Of a stretch of DNA of 64,000 bases, positions 26,870 through 35,443 are shown in pieces (the first letter of the stretch is position 1; each line of letters starts with the position of its first letter). Origin of the DNA: Microbacterium binotii (GTDB lineage: Bacteria > Actinomycetota > Actinomycetes > Actinomycetales > Microbacteriaceae); contig NZ_CP090347.1 of the NCBI RefSeq assembly GCF_021398715.1, positions 2,480,001 through 2,544,000 on the forward strand, read 5' to 3'. Under the pieces are notes generated by a model. The model searched no databases. It was not told where the DNA came from and saw nothing but the letters and a program-made list of their open reading frames with translations. Both the position numbers and the translations under genes were made by a program.

Positions 26870-28149
26870 GCCGGGGACGGCGTGCCGACCGCCCAGAGCG
26901 CCTGCGGCAACCGATCGTGCAGCACCCACTCACCCACCCAGCGGTTCTTGTACAGCACCGGATTGTGGCTGGAGACGGTGCGGGCGTTTCGCCAGTGCCG
27001 GTCGAGGTGCGCGCCGCGCGCCGTGGCCGAGGCGCCGAGGGTGTCGAACAGGCGTGAGGTGAGCTGCTGCACCCCGCCGGTCGCGAAGGACTGCGCCTGC
27101 GCGGCTCGGATCTCCGCGAGCCCCGCGAGCCGACGCGCACGGTCGAGGGCCACCTCGTCGTCGGGCGAATCGCGCGCGGCGAGCGCGGCCCCGTAGGCGT
27201 CCTCGACCGCCTCGGCGACGGCTGCGACACTCGCATCCACGGCGAACGCGGATGCGGCGAGCTCCCCCAGCAGGGCCTGGATCTGCGCGTCGTCCTGCAC
27301 CCGGGCGGCGGTGCCGTGGCTGTAGACGCGGGACCGCGCGCGCACCGCGGCGGCCGCGTCGGCGACGGATGCGTGCGCGATGCCGGCGAGCACGGCCAGC
27401 AGCACGAGCTGGTACAGACCGGTCTGGTACGCGAACCGTTCGGCGACCGGCAGGACGTCCGCGGGATCCACGATGGCGTCCTCGAAGATGATCGTCCCCG
27501 TTCCGGTGAGGCGCTGGCCGAATCCGTCCCAGTCGTCGATCACCGTGACACCCGGCTGGTCGAGTCGCACGAGCGCGGCGACGTCCACGCCGTCGGAGAG
27601 GCGGTGGGCGACGGTGTCGGTCCACTCGGCGAAGATGCTGCCGGTCGTGTAGAACTTGCGGCCGTTCAGCCGCAGGATGCCGTTCGCGTCCGTCGAGAGC
27701 TCCGCGCTCGCCCGTGACGTGGTCGAGCCGGCGGCCTCGCTCCAGGAGTTGCCGCTGATCTCACCCGCCGCGATGCGGTCGACCCACCGCGTGGCGAAAC
27801 CCGCATCGGTCGTCGTCAGCGCCTGCTCGACGAGCGCGACATGACCGCGCAGGATCTGCGGGATGTTGGCGTCGGCCGCGGCGACGGCCACGAGCAGCCG
27901 TGTGAAGGCGGGCCAGTCCAGCCCCAGTCCGCCGTCGGCGAGGGGGAGGCGGGCACGTCCGAGCCCCGCCTCGCGAAGGGCGGCCACGGCGTCGCGGGGA
28001 AGCTCGCGCGCGAGATCGCGCTCTCCGGCGCCGTCGGCCACGGCGTCGAGGATCGGACGGAAGCGCGCCTCGATGTCTGCGGGCAACCGCGCCCAGAGCT
28101 GGTCGTCGATGTGGGTGCGGACCTGGGCCGCCACGGATGCGGTGCTCAT
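26863..28149 (-). CDS. Acyl-CoA dehydrogenase-fold flavin monooxygenase (DszC/SfnB-like) 1
   Basis: Likely FMNH2-dependent oxygenase acting on an organosulfur compound rather than a true acyl-CoA dehydrogenase. 428 aa. ACAD N-terminal helical domain, central beta domain with SGNSWSEAAGSTT and LNGRKFYTTGS, C-terminal helical domain with HLDRHWRNARTVSSHNP, the DszC-like ending that replaces the acyl-CoA active-site Glu region. Start ATG 28149 overlaps the stop of the upstream paralogue (ATGA). Last gene of a three-gene operon. Exact substrate unknown. Confidence 0.85.
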   Translation of the reverse strand: MSTASVAAQVRTHIDDQLWARLPADIEARFRPILDAVADGAGERDLARELPRDAVAALREAGLGRARLPLADGGLGLDWPAFTRLLVAVAAADANIPQILRGHVALVEQALTTTDAGFATRWVDRIAAGEISGNSWSEAAGSTTSRASAELSTDANGILRLNGRKFYTTGSIFAEWTDTVAHRLSDGVDVAALVRLDQPGVTVIDDWDGFGQRLTGTGTIIFEDAIVDPADVLPVAERFAYQTGLYQLVLLAVLAGIAHASVADAAAAVRARSRVYSHGTAARVQDDAQIQALLGELAASAFAVDASVAAVAEAVEDAYGAALAARDSPDDEVALDRARRLAGLAEIRAAQAQSFATGGVQQLTSRLFDTLGASATARGAHLDRHWRNARTVSSHNPVLYKNRWVGEWVLHDRLPQALWAVGTPSPAE

Positions 28150-29372
28150 GTGTAGAGGGAGATCGGCTGGACGACGCCGGTGAGGAAGTGCGCCCCCACC
28201 TCGAGCTTCTTGTAGTCGACCGGGTCGTGGAGGGAGTGGGTGCGGATGTTGCGCCAGTGCAGGTCGAGGCCGACGCGGTTGGCCGTCGAGCTCGTTCCCG
28301 TGGCCTCGAAGGCGCGGTGGGCGACGTCGGTCGCGGTGTCGCTGGCGACGACCTTCAGCTGCGCGATCTCGATCGCGATCTCCGCGCGGTCCTCGGCCGT
28401 GACGTCGGCACCCCGGGAGATGACCTCGTCGAAGCGGCGGTTCACGCGGTCGGCCAACGCCTCGACCGCTGCGGTGCGCGAGACGAGCTCGCCGTACAGC
28501 CGCCGTACGAAGGGATCGTCGCTGTAGGTCTGAACACCCGAGAGGAACCAGGAGTTGGGCCTGGCGTTGGTCAGCTCGCGCGCCTGCGCCAGAGCCCCCT
28601 GCGCGATCCCGAGGTAGAGGTTTCCGAACACGAGCTGGATGGCGGGTGTCACGAAGCTCTGGATCGGTTCGTCCGTCCCGAAGCCGAGCACGTGCTCGGG
28701 CTCCACCCGCACATCCCGGTAGGTGACGGTGTTGCTCGCCGACAGACGCTGGCCGAGGTTGTCCCAGTCGTCGACGAGCTCGACACCGGGGTGCCCGTAG
28801 GGCAGCACGAGGAACGCGAAAGCGCCCGCATCCGGGCCGTCCTCGACGACGGCATTGATCAGGAGCGCCTCTCCGACGCCCGACCCGGTCGAGTACCGCT
28901 TGAAGCCGTTGAGTCGGTAGCCGTCGCCATCGACCGTCAGAGTGAGATTCGGGTCGACGGGGTTCACCGAGTCGCCCCAGACCCAGCGTCCGGCGATCGT
29001 GGCACGGAACCAGCGCTCACGCTCGTCCGCGGGCGCGACGAGGGCGATGTTGGCCTCGTTCACGTAGTGGTATCCGAGCACCTGCGCGATGGAGGCATCG
29101 GCGCGCGCGAGGATGCGCACCGCGCGGAACGCGCTCTCCCAGTGCGCTCCGCCGCCCCCGTACTCCGCGGGGTCGAGCAGGGTCGTCAGGCCCGCGTCCT
29201 TGAGAAGCCGCGCTTCGGCGAAGGGCTGGGCGTTCGCGCGGTCGCGGGCGAGCGCGTCGAGGGCGAGTCGCTCGGCGACGGATGCGGCGACCGCATCCCA
29301 GTGCGCGAGCTCGGCCGCATCCGCGGTGCCGTGGAAATGGGTGCGGCCGGGGGCCAGAGTCTGTGTCGTCAT
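28146..29372 (-). CDS. Acyl-CoA dehydrogenase-fold flavin monooxygenase (DszC/SfnB-like) 2
   Basis: Paralogue of the next gene. 408 aa. GRWVWGDSVNPVDPNL, LNGFKRYSTGSGVG, DDWDNLGQRLSASNTVTY and GLDLHWRNIRTHSLHDPVDYK are typical of the DszC/SfnB group, where the reduced flavin comes from a separate reductase. Start ATG 29372 follows the monooxygenase gene by 12 nt. Tandem DszC-like genes may form a heteromer or act on different substrates. No flavin reductase gene is visible in the operon. Confidence 0.86.
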   Translation of the reverse strand: MTTQTLAPGRTHFHGTADAAELAHWDAVAASVAERLALDALARDRANAQPFAEARLLKDAGLTTLLDPAEYGGGGAHWESAFRAVRILARADASIAQVLGYHYVNEANIALVAPADERERWFRATIAGRWVWGDSVNPVDPNLTLTVDGDGYRLNGFKRYSTGSGVGEALLINAVVEDGPDAGAFAFLVLPYGHPGVELVDDWDNLGQRLSASNTVTYRDVRVEPEHVLGFGTDEPIQSFVTPAIQLVFGNLYLGIAQGALAQARELTNARPNSWFLSGVQTYSDDPFVRRLYGELVSRTAAVEALADRVNRRFDEVISRGADVTAEDRAEIAIEIAQLKVVASDTATDVAHRAFEATGTSSTANRVGLDLHWRNIRTHSLHDPVDYKKLEVGAHFLTGVVQPISLYT

Positions 29373-29384
29373 GGCTGTTCCTGT

Positions 29385-30806
29385 TCAGACGGGAGTGGAG
29401 ACGAGGGATGCGGGGCTGTCGGCGGCGCTCGGCGCGCCGACGTATGCGCCGCGGTATGCGTGGGCGGGATGCCACGGTGCGATGACGGCGTCGCCCGTGA
29501 GCCGCTCGCGGAGTGTTCCGCCGACCCGGCCGCCGTCGTCGAGGCGTCCGCGCCGGCGCAGCTCCGGGACGAGCAGTTCGACGATGTCCTCGAAGGTGCC
29601 CGGCGTCACGACGTACGCGAGGTTGAACCCGTCGACACCGCCCACCTCGATCCATCGCTCCAGCTCGTCGGCGACGGTTGCGGGGCTTCCCACGATCACG
29701 GCGCCGATGCCTCCGATGCCGACGTACTCGGCGATGTCACGCGGCGTCCACGCACGGGTGGGGTCCGCTTTCGTGAAGATCGACAGAGCGGAGCGCGCCG
29801 CATCCGTGTCGACGTACGTGAGCGGCTCGTCCGGGTCCAGCGTCGACAGGTCGATACCCGACCAGCCGCCGTAGAGGGCGAGTGCTCCTTCGAGCGAGAC
29901 ATAGGAGCGGTAGTCGGCGTACTTCTGCTGGGCGAGCTCGTCGGTCTCGGCGACGACCACGGTGGCGAGGGTGAGGATCTTCACCGAGTCGCGAGGGCGT
30001 CCGATCGCCGCAGCCTTGTCGCGGATGCTGTCGGTCGTGCGACGGGTCAGCTCGGGCGCGAGGCCGTTGATGAAGATCGCCTCCCCGTGCCGCGCAGCGA
30101 ACTCCTGTCCGCGCGGTGACGCGCCCGCCTGGAAGATCACGGGTGTCCGTTGCGGCGAGGGCTCACCGAGGTGGATGCCGGGAACGTCGAAGTGCGTGCC
30201 GTGATGCCCGATCGGGTGGACCTTTTCGGGGTCGGTGAAGACACCGGCCGCGCGGTCACGGAGCACGGCGCCGTCCTCCCACGATCCTTCCCACAGCTTG
30301 TAGGCGACGTCGAGGAACTCGTCGGCGATGCCGTAGCGGTCGTCGTGGGCGATCTGGTCGCCGAGCCCGAGGTTTCGCGCGGCGCTGTTGAGGTACGAGG
30401 TCACGACGTTCCAGCCGACCCGCCCTCCCGTGAAGTGATCGAGGGTCGTCAGCGTGCGCGCGAGGGCGTACGGCTGCTCGTAGGTCGAGGCGATCGTGAC
30501 GCCGAACCCCAGCCGCTCGGTGACGGCAGCCATCGCGGGGATCTGCAGCAGGGGGTCTCCCACCGGTATCTGCGCGGCGTCGCGCAGCGCGGGGGCGGCC
30601 GAATCGCGGTAGACGTCGTAGACGCCGAGCACATCGGCGAGGAAGATCGCGTGGAAACCGCCGCGCTCGAGAAGCCGAGCGAGCTCGATCCAGTACTCGA
30701 GCCGGTTGTACTCGTCGGCTCGGTTGTCCGGGTGACGCCAGAGCCCCGGGGCCTGGTGCGTGACGCAGCTCATCTCGAACGCGTTGAGGATGAGGGGCTT
30801 GCTCAT
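29385..30806 (-). CDS. NtaA/SnaA/DszA family FMN-dependent monooxygenase
   Basis: Luciferase-fold oxygenase using FMNH2; the family covers nitrilotriacetate, sulfone and other S/N-organic substrates. 473 aa. Motifs: N-terminal ILNAFEMSCVTHQAPGLWRHP, FLADVLGVYDVY, GRVGWNVVTSYLNSAARNLG and PVIFQAGASPRGQEFAARHGEAIF. Start ATG 30806 has AGGAAGGA 8 nt upstream; earlier in-frame codons are not supported. First gene of an operon with two DszC-like genes, so the unit resembles a dszA-dszC type sulfur-scavenging pathway without DszB. Divergent from an ABC importer. Confidence 0.88.
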   Translation of the reverse strand: MSKPLILNAFEMSCVTHQAPGLWRHPDNRADEYNRLEYWIELARLLERGGFHAIFLADVLGVYDVYRDSAAPALRDAAQIPVGDPLLQIPAMAAVTERLGFGVTIASTYEQPYALARTLTTLDHFTGGRVGWNVVTSYLNSAARNLGLGDQIAHDDRYGIADEFLDVAYKLWEGSWEDGAVLRDRAAGVFTDPEKVHPIGHHGTHFDVPGIHLGEPSPQRTPVIFQAGASPRGQEFAARHGEAIFINGLAPELTRRTTDSIRDKAAAIGRPRDSVKILTLATVVVAETDELAQQKYADYRSYVSLEGALALYGGWSGIDLSTLDPDEPLTYVDTDAARSALSIFTKADPTRAWTPRDIAEYVGIGGIGAVIVGSPATVADELERWIEVGGVDGFNLAYVVTPGTFEDIVELLVPELRRRGRLDDGGRVGGTLRERLTGDAVIAPWHPAHAYRGAYVGAPSAADSPASLVSTPV

Positions 30807-31015
30807 CGTCCGTCCTTCCTGCCGGCGAGCGCCGTACGGCCGGAAAGCTAGCAGCGCGGATCGGGGCCGCCCGCACCCATCCGACACACGCGTTCATGCA
30901 GCCGCGGCGGATGACGTTTCCTTACGACCCGCGGTGCGCGAGCCTCCGGTCCCCGTGCAGGATGACGGACCGTGCGGTCCACAGCCCGCACTCTCCCCCA
31001 CCCGAGAGGCCCGCC

Positions 31016-32329
31016 ATGTCCGCTTCCTCCCGTCGCATCCTGCGCCGGCTCGCCGTCCCCGCAACGCTCGCGGTCACCGCCCTCGCCCTCGCTTCCTGCG
31101 CGAGCGGCTCCGCTTCCGCGGATGGCGACGACCAGGAGCTCACCGTCCTGCTGATCTCGTCCCACGAGGGCGCGTCGAAGCTGCTCGCCGAGCGCTACGA
31201 GGCCGAGACCGGTGTCAAGATCAACCCGGTCATCGTCCCCTACGACGAGATCGGCAACACCCTCGCGCTCGATCAGCAGTCGGGCGCGAACACGATCGAC
31301 GTCGCCGCACCCTGGTACGTATCGATCGGCGATCTGGCCGATGCCGGCGCCATCCAGGATCTGACCGACTGGATCGAGAGCGACGCCGACCTGCAGACGG
31401 ACGATTTCATCCCGTCGATCTACGACCCGTACAGCCTCGTCGACGGGCGCCGGTACGGGCTGCCGTTCGACGGCGACACGCACGTGCTGTTCTACAACAA
31501 GGAGATCCTGGCGCGGAACGGCTTCGCCCAGCCGCCCGCCACGTGGGACGAGTACGTCGAGCAGTCCCGCACGATCACCGCGAACGAGAGCGCGAACGGG
31601 GTCTACGGCAACGTGATCTTCGGTCAGAAGTCGCCGCTCATCCTCGGCGCGAGCTTCGCGAACCGTCTCGCCGGCTTCGGCGGCGAGTTCGTCGACGCCG
31701 ACGGCAAGCCGGTCATCAACTCGCCCGAGGCGATCGAGGCCGCGCAGTCGCTCGCCGACTCCCTGGCCTCCGCCTACCCGACGCCCGCAGAGACCGCCTT
31801 CGGCGAGGGCAACTCGGCCTGGTATGCCGGCAACGCGGCCTTCATCGAGAACTGGACCGACCTCGGCGTGGGCTCGCAGACCAATCCCGACTCGACGGTC
31901 AAGGACAAGTGGGGCGTGACACTCCTGCCGGTCGGCGGCGAGAACACCACCTCACGGGCCTCCCTCGTCGCGGGCTTCACCTGGGTCGTCGCAGCCAACA
32001 CCGCGAAGACCGATCTCGCGCGCGACTTCATCGCCTGGGCGTCCTCGAGCGAGGTGAACGAGGAGCTCCTCGTCGCCGACCCGCAGACCGGGATCGACCC
32101 CAACCGGATCTCCTCGCTGGAGAGCGAAGCCTACGGCACGGCGTACCCCGATCTGCAGCGTGTGAACCGTGCGACGCTCGACGGCGCACTGGCCTGGCCA
32201 ACGGGCAAGAACGCCACCCAGGCGGCCGAGGTGCTCACGGACGAGCTGGCGAAGCTGGTCGCCGGCGAGGTCACGGCGAAGGAGGCCCTCGACGCCACGC
32301 AGACGGAATGGGAAGAGCTCCTTGGCTGA
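31016..32329 (+). CDS. Extracellular solute-binding lipoprotein of a CUT1-type ABC importer
   Basis: Lipid-anchored receptor. 437 aa. Signal peptide with lipobox LASC (Cys about residue 28) followed by a Ser/Ala-rich linker. The mature part is a family 1 binding protein: LLAERYEAETGVKINPVIVP, GLPFDGDTHVLFYNKEILARNG, PATWDEYVEQSRTI and a C-terminal WASSSEVNEELL. Start ATG 31016, preceded by GAGAGG. Two permeases follow with overlaps and no ATPase. CUT1 family suggests sugars or oligosaccharides, yet the divergent neighbours are sulfur-type monooxygenases, so the ligand is open. Confidence 0.9.
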   Translation: MSASSRRILRRLAVPATLAVTALALASCASGSASADGDDQELTVLLISSHEGASKLLAERYEAETGVKINPVIVPYDEIGNTLALDQQSGANTIDVAAPWYVSIGDLADAGAIQDLTDWIESDADLQTDDFIPSIYDPYSLVDGRRYGLPFDGDTHVLFYNKEILARNGFAQPPATWDEYVEQSRTITANESANGVYGNVIFGQKSPLILGASFANRLAGFGGEFVDADGKPVINSPEAIEAAQSLADSLASAYPTPAETAFGEGNSAWYAGNAAFIENWTDLGVGSQTNPDSTVKDKWGVTLLPVGGENTTSRASLVAGFTWVVAANTAKTDLARDFIAWASSSEVNEELLVADPQTGIDPNRISSLESEAYGTAYPDLQRVNRATLDGALAWPTGKNATQAAEVLTDELAKLVAGEVTAKEALDATQTEWEELLG

Positions 32330-33239
32330 CGCCCTCACGCGCGTGCGCCCGCGCCGTGCCCCTCGGGGACCGGCGTGGGCGCACCGCGCGTTCGTCGCTC
32401 CGAGCGTGCTTGCGCTCATCGTGCTGGGGGTCTACCCGCTGCTGTTCATCGTGGGCGCGGCGTTCACCGAGTCCTCGCTCGGTCGCCCCTTCCAGGAGTG
32501 GGTCGGCACCGCGACCATCGAGAAGGTGCTCGGGGATGCGGATGCGGTCGCCACCCTCGCACGCACCCTCGTCTACGCCCTCGGGGTGTCGGCGGCGAGC
32601 CTCGCGCTCGGCGTCGTCGCCGCCCTCGCGCTTCACGGAGCCGTTCGCAGCGGTTCCTTCGTGCGCACGCTCCTGCTGTTGCCGCTGATCACGCCCCCGG
32701 TCATCGTCGGAACGCTGTGGAAGCTCGTGTACAACCCCGGCGGCGGGCTCCTCGCGACCGTGCTCGGATTCTTCGGAGCACCCCGCGACGCGATCGCACC
32801 GCTCTCCTCCACCGCGTGGGCACTGCCCGGCATCGCGCTCGCAGACGTGTGGGAGTGGACGCCTCTGGTCGCCCTTCTCGTGTTCACGGCGCTGCTCGCG
32901 CAGGACGCGCAGACCCTCGAGGCGGCCCGCCTGGATGGCGCGCACGGGTTCGGTCTCTTCCGGCACATCACCCTGCCGGCGATCTCCGGCGTGGTCGCGG
33001 CGGCCTTCTTCATCCGTCTCGTGCTGGCGTTCAAGGTGTTCGATCTCGTCTTCATGATGACCTCGGGCGGTCCGGGGCAGGCGACGACCACGACCTCGTA
33101 CCTGATCTACCAGGCGGCGCTGCGCGAGTTCGACCTCGGCAAGGCCGCCGTCATCACCCTGCTGCTGGCCGTGCTCGTCACGGTCGCGACCCTTCCCTTC
33201 GCCCTCGCGGCGCGCAGATTGCAGGCCAACCATGAGTGA
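32322..33239 (+). CDS. ABC transporter permease (CUT1, MalF/UgpA-like)
   Basis: Inner-membrane channel subunit. 305 aa, six helices, EAA loop EAARLDGAHGFGLFRHITLP. I choose the rare start TTG 32322, which overlaps the upstream gene by 8 nt and has GGAAGAG 4 nt before it; the next candidate, GTG 32346, would drop eight residues. No ATG lies near the start of the conserved region. Translational coupling with the binding protein is likely. Confidence 0.9.
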   Translation: MADALTRVRPRRAPRGPAWAHRAFVAPSVLALIVLGVYPLLFIVGAAFTESSLGRPFQEWVGTATIEKVLGDADAVATLARTLVYALGVSAASLALGVVAALALHGAVRSGSFVRTLLLLPLITPPVIVGTLWKLVYNPGGGLLATVLGFFGAPRDAIAPLSSTAWALPGIALADVWEWTPLVALLVFTALLAQDAQTLEAARLDGAHGFGLFRHITLPAISGVVAAAFFIRLVLAFKVFDLVFMMTSGGPGQATTTTSYLIYQAALREFDLGKAAVITLLLAVLVTVATLPFALAARRLQANHE

Positions 33240-34074
33240 GCTCCTCGCCCTTCGGCGACCACGTGCGTCGCGTCGCAGCATCCTGTCCACCATCGTGCTC
33301 GCAGCTCTCGTGCTGTTCTTCGTCGTGCCGCTGCTGTACCTCGTGTCGGTGTCGTTCATGGGCCGCAACGAGACGGGTCAGGGAGTGCTGATACCCACGG
33401 TGCCGCAGTTCTCGAACTGGACCGAGGTGCTGACGCAGTCGGATCTCCTGCGCGGCATCGCCAACTCCCTGATCGCCGCGATCGGCGGCGCGCTCGTCTC
33501 CCTGTTGATCGCGCTGCCGGGTGCCTGGGCGATGGTGCGCTTCCGCACCGGCGGCGCGACGCTCGCGGGCACGATCATGAGCCCGTGGCTGCTGCCGCCG
33601 ATCGTCGCCGTCGTGCCACTGTTCACCCTGCTGCGCCTGCTCGGCGCGAACAACACGCTGTGGGGCCTGACCCTGGTCTACGCGCTGGTCAACGTGCCCG
33701 TGGCGATCTGGCTGCTGGAGGGATTCTTGCGCAAGCTCCCGATCGAGATCGAGGAGGCGGCGAGGATCGACGGCGCCGGCTCCCTCCGCGTCCTGGTCTC
33801 GGTCGTCGCCCCGCTGGTCGCGCCCGCGCTGGTCGCGGTGGGCATCATCGCCGGTGTCCTGAACTACAACGAGTTCCTGCTGGCGACCTTCCTCACCCAG
33901 TCCCCCGATGCCCGCACGTTGCCCGTGGTGCTCTCGCTGTTCTACGGCGAGCGCACCCCCCACATGGGCAAGATCGCGGCCGCATCCGTCATCGGCGTGA
34001 TCCCCGTGTTCGCGGCAGCCGTGTTCCTGCAGCGGTGGCTCGTCGGGGGCCTCACCTCCGGCGCGGTGCGCTGA
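33232..34074 (+). CDS. ABC transporter permease (CUT1, MalG/UgpE-like)
   Basis: Second channel subunit. 280 aa, six helices, EAA loop EEAARIDGAGSLRVLVSVVAP. Start ATG 33232 overlaps the first permease by 8 nt. It pairs with the preceding permease. Lack of an ATPase gene suggests a shared MsiK-type ATPase encoded elsewhere, as is common in actinobacteria. Confidence 0.92.
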   Translation: MSELLALRRPRASRRSILSTIVLAALVLFFVVPLLYLVSVSFMGRNETGQGVLIPTVPQFSNWTEVLTQSDLLRGIANSLIAAIGGALVSLLIALPGAWAMVRFRTGGATLAGTIMSPWLLPPIVAVVPLFTLLRLLGANNTLWGLTLVYALVNVPVAIWLLEGFLRKLPIEIEEAARIDGAGSLRVLVSVVAPLVAPALVAVGIIAGVLNYNEFLLATFLTQSPDARTLPVVLSLFYGERTPHMGKIAAASVIGVIPVFAAAVFLQRWLVGGLTSGAVR

Positions 34075-34104
34075 GCCGCCGAGCCGCCGAGCCGCCGAGC
34101 CGCC
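34073..34104. repeat. Tandem octamer repeat
   Basis: Four copies of GAGCCGCC, running from the permease stop codon straight into the left arm of the next palindrome. Probably replication slippage. Confidence 0.8.
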
Positions 34105-34172
34105 GAGCGAGCATCCCTTTGTCGAGTGAGCACCAGATCAGGTGCTCACTCGATGATCGGATGCTCACTCGG
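34104..34172. repeat. Double-stem palindromic element, family B (left of nuclease gene 2)
   Basis: Outer arms CCGAGCGAGCATCC (34104-34117) and GGATGCTCACTCGG (34159-34172), one mismatch. Inner arms TCGAGTGAGCACC (34122-34134) and complement (34141-34153), perfect, around AGATCA. Outer and inner arms are themselves related (GAGTGAGCAYC). Confidence 0.88.
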
Positions 34173-34316
34173 CCATCTGGGTGCACCCGGGAGGCGCCGA
34201 AGCGACGGCGGATGCAGGGACGCATCGACCCTCCCCCATCCCTCGACGGCGGCGAGCTGTGCACACAGCGGGCAGCGACCGGTACAGCGCGCCGTCTCAC
34301 CACCGAGGGTGGACGG

Positions 34317-35288
34317 ATGCTGCCATCATTCGACGACGCCGTCTTCACCCGCCGAGACGCGCTCGCGCGCGGCGCCTCGGACACGACGCTTCGCGCGGAC
34401 CGCGATCGGGGCAGGCTCGACCGTGTGCGGCCGGGCGTCTACGCCGCCGCCTCGGCATGGAAGGACCTCGCATCCGAGGAGCGCGCGCGTTGGGCGGCCG
34501 CGGCCGCGCACGAAGCGGGCAGAGGCGCTCCGATCGTGTTCTCGCACCTGAGTGCCGCCGCGCTCTGGGGCCTGCCGCTCTTCCGTGTCCGCGCCACGCG
34601 TGCGCACGTCACGGTCGACGGCCCGGCGAGGTCCACGCCGCAGGTCTTCCGTCATCGACTGCCACTCCCGTCCGCGGACGTGGTGTGGCTCGAGTCCGGT
34701 CGACTCGGTGTGACCACGCTGGCTCGGACGGTCGCGGATGTCATCGCCACGGTACCGCTCGAGGCGGGCGTGTCCCTCGCGGATGCGGCTCTGCGCACAG
34801 TCGCGACGGACGCGACTGGCGCGATCGATCTCGAGCGCGCTGAAGGTCTTCGTGAGGAGATCACCGACCACCTGCGTCGTCGAACAGGACGACGCGGGAT
34901 CCGTGCGGCCCGCTTCGTGACGGAGTTCGCGGATGCACGCGCACAGCTTCCCGGCGAGAGCGTCAGCCGGCTCCTGCTGCGACAGCTCGGCTTCGCCGAC
35001 CCGGAGCTCCAGGTCCCCGTCAGCGGTCCACGCGGTGCGGACTATCTCATCGACTTCGACCTCGGGACGGTGTGGGGCGAGTTCGACGGTGCCGCGAAGT
35101 ACACCGATCCCCGCTTCTTGAACGGCCGCACGCCCGCTCGAGCACTCGCCGACGAGAAGGAACGAGAGGACTGGATCCGCGGGGTGACCGGTAAGCGGAT
35201 CGTGCGCTGGCAGATGCCGCACCTCGCCACGACCTCGACCTTCCGCCGCCACCTCGCGGCCTGCGGCGTCTACCCCAGACACACCTGA
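34317..35288 (+). CDS. Nuclease gene 2: AbiEi-type N-terminal domain plus DUF559-like nuclease core
   Basis: Function unknown. 323 aa. Residues 8-45 match the AbiEi antitoxin N-terminal winged helix (FTRRDALARGASDTTLRADR, LDRVRPGVYA). Residues 72-140 resemble the AbiEi central region (SHLSAAALWGLPLF). The C-terminal core has E214, D242 in ADYLIDFDLG and E255-x-D257 in WGEFDG, then K261 instead of the His of classical DUF559. Start ATG 34317 begins this domain; the frame runs further upstream without homology. Family B palindromes lie 145 bp before and 25 bp after it. No AbiEii-type toxin is adjacent, so a standard type IV toxin-antitoxin pair is unlikely. Confidence 0.75.
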   Translation: MLPSFDDAVFTRRDALARGASDTTLRADRDRGRLDRVRPGVYAAASAWKDLASEERARWAAAAAHEAGRGAPIVFSHLSAAALWGLPLFRVRATRAHVTVDGPARSTPQVFRHRLPLPSADVVWLESGRLGVTTLARTVADVIATVPLEAGVSLADAALRTVATDATGAIDLERAEGLREEITDHLRRRTGRRGIRAARFVTEFADARAQLPGESVSRLLLRQLGFADPELQVPVSGPRGADYLIDFDLGTVWGEFDGAAKYTDPRFLNGRTPARALADEKEREDWIRGVTGKRIVRWQMPHLATTSTFRRHLAACGVYPRHT

Positions 35289-35312
35289 CACCGGCGCACT
35301 CACCCCGACGCT

Positions 35313-35386
35313 CGCCGAGGGAGCATCCCTTCATCGAACGAGCACCCAATTCGATGCTCACTCGGCAACCGGATGCTCGCTCGGCG
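35313..35386. repeat. Double-stem palindromic element, family B (right of nuclease gene 2)
   Basis: Outer arms CGCCGAGGGAGCATCC (35313-35328) and GGATGCTCGCTCGGCG (35371-35386), one mismatch. Inner arms TCGAACGAGCACC and GATGCTCACTCGG are partly complementary. Sequence and plan match the element at 34104. Confidence 0.84.
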
Positions 35387-35443
35387 GCAGACGAAGGAGC
35401 AGACGCGGGAGGGCGGGGCGACGTGACGGCGGGGCGCGGTGCC

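Noticed and set aside
34317..35288. Nuclease gene 2 as the antitoxin of a type IV AbiE toxin-antitoxin pair.
   Set aside because: The N-terminal domain fits AbiEi, but no nucleotidyltransferase toxin (AbiEii) lies beside it; the neighbours are an ABC permease and gabD.
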